Under the pieces are notes generated by a model. The model made no database searches. It was not told the origin of the DNA and was given only the letters and a program-made list of their open reading frames with translations. This document shows positions 12,863-14,108 of a stretch of DNA of 14,108 nt, one piece after another (the first letter of the stretch is position 1; each line of letters opens with the position of its first letter). Source of the stretch: Chloroflexota bacterium (lineage in GTDB: Bacteria; Chloroflexota; Dehalococcoidia; Plut-88900); NCBI GenBank assembly GCA_022566235.1, contig JADFJI010000022.1, forward strand, positions 1 through 14,108, read 5' to 3'. The position numbers and the translations under genes are program-made.

Positions 12863-13843
12863 ATGAAAGTGCTGAGCAAGCCAGTGGCAGACAAGAGCAA
12901 GTATATGGACCTCTTGCGCCAGATGATGCTCATACGAAGGTTCGAGGAGAAGGCCTCGGAGATGTACATGCGGGGCAAGATAGGCGGGTTCCTTCACCTG
13001 TACATCGGCGAGGAGGCGATAGCCACGGGGGTCATGTCAGTCCTTGGCCCCGACGACTATGTCGTCAGCCACTACCGGGAGCACGGCCACGCCCTGGCCC
13101 GGGGCATGGACCCCAAGGTGATCATGGCCGAGCTGTTCGGTAAGGCTACCGGCAGTAGCGGCGGTAAGGGCGGGTCGATGCACCTCTTCGACGCGTCGAG
13201 AAACTTTATGGGCGGCTACGCCATCGTGGGCGGCCAGCTCCCCATCGCCGTGGGCCTGGCGCTTGCGGCCAAGTACCGGCGAGAGGACCGGACAGTCCTT
13301 TGTTTTTTTGGAGACGGCGCAGTCAACGAGGGGGAGTTTCACGAGTCGATGAACCTGGCCTCGGTCTGGCAGCTCCCTGTAATCTTCATGCTCGAGAATA
13401 ACCTGTATGGTATGGGCTCATATGTGGAACGGACCCATGCAGGCGGAAAGGATATCTACCACGTTGCCGACGCGTATAAGATACCCGCGGCGCAGGTAGA
13501 CGGGATGGACGTCCTAGCGGTGCGAGAGGCGACCGAAGAGGCTCTCAAGCGGGTTCGCACAGGCAGCGGGCCCGTTTTTATTGAGGCGATGACCTATCGC
13601 TTCCGCGGTCACTCGATGGCAGACCCCGTGGCCTACCGTGAGTCGTCGGAGCTGGACCAATGGAGAAAAGAAGACCCCATCGAGAAGTTCAAGGTCGTCG
13701 CGCTGCGCGAGGAGTTTGTGACGGACGATGAGCTTCAGGGTATCGAGGCCGGCGTGCAGGCCACCGTCGAAGCGGCCATCCGCTTCGCCGAAGAGAGCCC
13801 TGAGCCCGAATTGGACACGTTGCACGACAACGTGTACGCCTGA
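12863..13843 (+). CDS. pdhA: Thiamine-dependent 2-oxoacid dehydrogenase E1 subunit alpha (pyruvate or acetoin dehydrogenase type)
   Basis: The alpha subunit of the heterotetrameric E1 binds thiamine diphosphate and decarboxylates a 2-oxoacid before transfer to lipoyl-E2. The 326 residues match the E1-alpha family. The thiamine diphosphate motif begins with GDGAVNEGEFHESMN (150-164) and ends with LENN (177-180). MHLFD with the preceding GGKGGSMH stretch, and the loop RFRGHSMADP with His250-Ser251 (the site phosphorylated in eukaryotic PDH), are also seen. The ATG has GGAG 6 bases upstream. The beta gene begins 13 bp after its stop. Pyruvate is the default substrate; acetoin dehydrogenase AcoA is very similar and cannot be excluded. 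The adjacent lipA and lpd favour a housekeeping lipoyl complex. Confidence 0.93.
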   Translation: MKVLSKPVADKSKYMDLLRQMMLIRRFEEKASEMYMRGKIGGFLHLYIGEEAIATGVMSVLGPDDYVVSHYREHGHALARGMDPKVIMAELFGKATGSSGGKGGSMHLFDASRNFMGGYAIVGGQLPIAVGLALAAKYRREDRTVLCFFGDGAVNEGEFHESMNLASVWQLPVIFMLENNLYGMGSYVERTHAGGKDIYHVADAYKIPAAQVDGMDVLAVREATEEALKRVRTGSGPVFIEAMTYRFRGHSMADPVAYRESSELDQWRKEDPIEKFKVVALREEFVTDDELQGIEAGVQATVEAAIRFAEESPEPELDTLHDNVYA

Positions 13844-13856
13844 ACCGGAGCCGCAA

Positions 13857-14108
13857 ATGCCCGAGATGACTATGCGGGAGGCTATCGCCCGCAGCCTTAG
13901 AGAGGGTCTGGACGGCGATTCTCGCGTCTTCCTGATGGGTGAAGACGTGGGCGCTTACGATGGCGCTTACGCTGTGACCCGTGGGTTTCTCGCCGATTAC
14001 GGCCCGGAGCGGATCAGGGACACTCCGATCGCAGAGTCGGTGCTCGTGGGCTCGGCGGTCGGAGCCGCTATGGCGTGCCTCAAGCCAATCGTCGAAATCA
14101 TGACGATC
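13857..14108 (+). CDS. pdhB: 2-oxoacid dehydrogenase E1 subunit beta (partial, cut by right edge)
   Basis: The first 84 codons of the E1 beta subunit are present; the frame is open to the end of the window. The start ATG at 13857 has GGAG 6 bases upstream and lies 13 bp after the E1 alpha stop. The peptide opens MPEMTMREAIARSLREGL and has the typical MGEDVGAYDGAYAVTRGF block (27-44) and DTPIAES with Glu60, the residue expected to activate the thiamine ring. The full protein should be about 325 residues. The lipoyl E2 acyltransferase gene probably follows outside the window. Confidence 0.93.
   Translation, partial: MPEMTMREAIARSLREGLDGDSRVFLMGEDVGAYDGAYAVTRGFLADYGPERIRDTPIAESVLVGSAVGAAMACLKPIVEIMTI

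Overview
The window (about 60% G+C by eye) looks like chromosomal DNA of a free-living bacterium. The long Thr/Pro-rich spacer behind the lipobox of the binding protein, the use of TTG starts, the mix of amidohydrolases and SDR enzymes, and a selenocysteine peroxiredoxin would fit a Chloroflexota (Dehalococcoidia-like) genome. That lineage is an inference; the window has no rRNA or other marker gene to fix it.

Positions 1-5191, minus strand: one B12-regulated transcription unit. A textbook sigma70-type promoter (5163-5191) drives a long leader holding a complete cobalamin riboswitch (4955-5122) with its B12 box, then an intrinsic-terminator-like hairpin (4840-4874), then btuF (corrinoid-binding lipoprotein), btuC (permease), btuD (ATPase), cobQ (cobyric acid synthase) and the first 33 codons of one more gene that runs off the left edge. 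The unit imports corrinoids and converts them through cobyric acid, and should be shut off when cobalamin is plentiful.

Positions 5192-6349: a non-coding stretch with a cluster of palindromes (5239-5392), then an alpha/beta hydrolase on the plus strand. Converging on it is the most notable gene, a BCP-type peroxiredoxin (6375-6842, minus). Its peroxidatic cysteine codon is an in-frame TGA followed by a hairpin that fits a bacterial SECIS, so it is almost certainly a selenoprotein. Conventional gene calling would truncate it to its C-terminal 90 residues.

Positions 6843-10351: divergent, overlapping promoters separate the peroxiredoxin from an ACMSD-like amidohydrolase (plus). A second, different amidohydrolase (minus) converges on the first, followed by an NAD-type short-chain dehydrogenase (plus) and a 53-residue zinc-ribbon protein (minus, TTG start).

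Positions 10352-14108, plus strand: after a short non-coding stretch, a tight cluster of lipA (lipoyl synthase), lpd (dihydrolipoamide dehydrogenase), E1 alpha and the first 84 codons of E1 beta of a 2-oxoacid dehydrogenase complex. LipA makes the lipoyl cofactor for the E2 subunit, which is expected just beyond the right edge; Lpd reoxidises that cofactor.

I saw no insertion sequence, CRISPR array, phage gene, tRNA or rRNA. The strongest out-of-the-ordinary signal is the Sec-encoding peroxiredoxin; no wholly new multi-gene system is visible.
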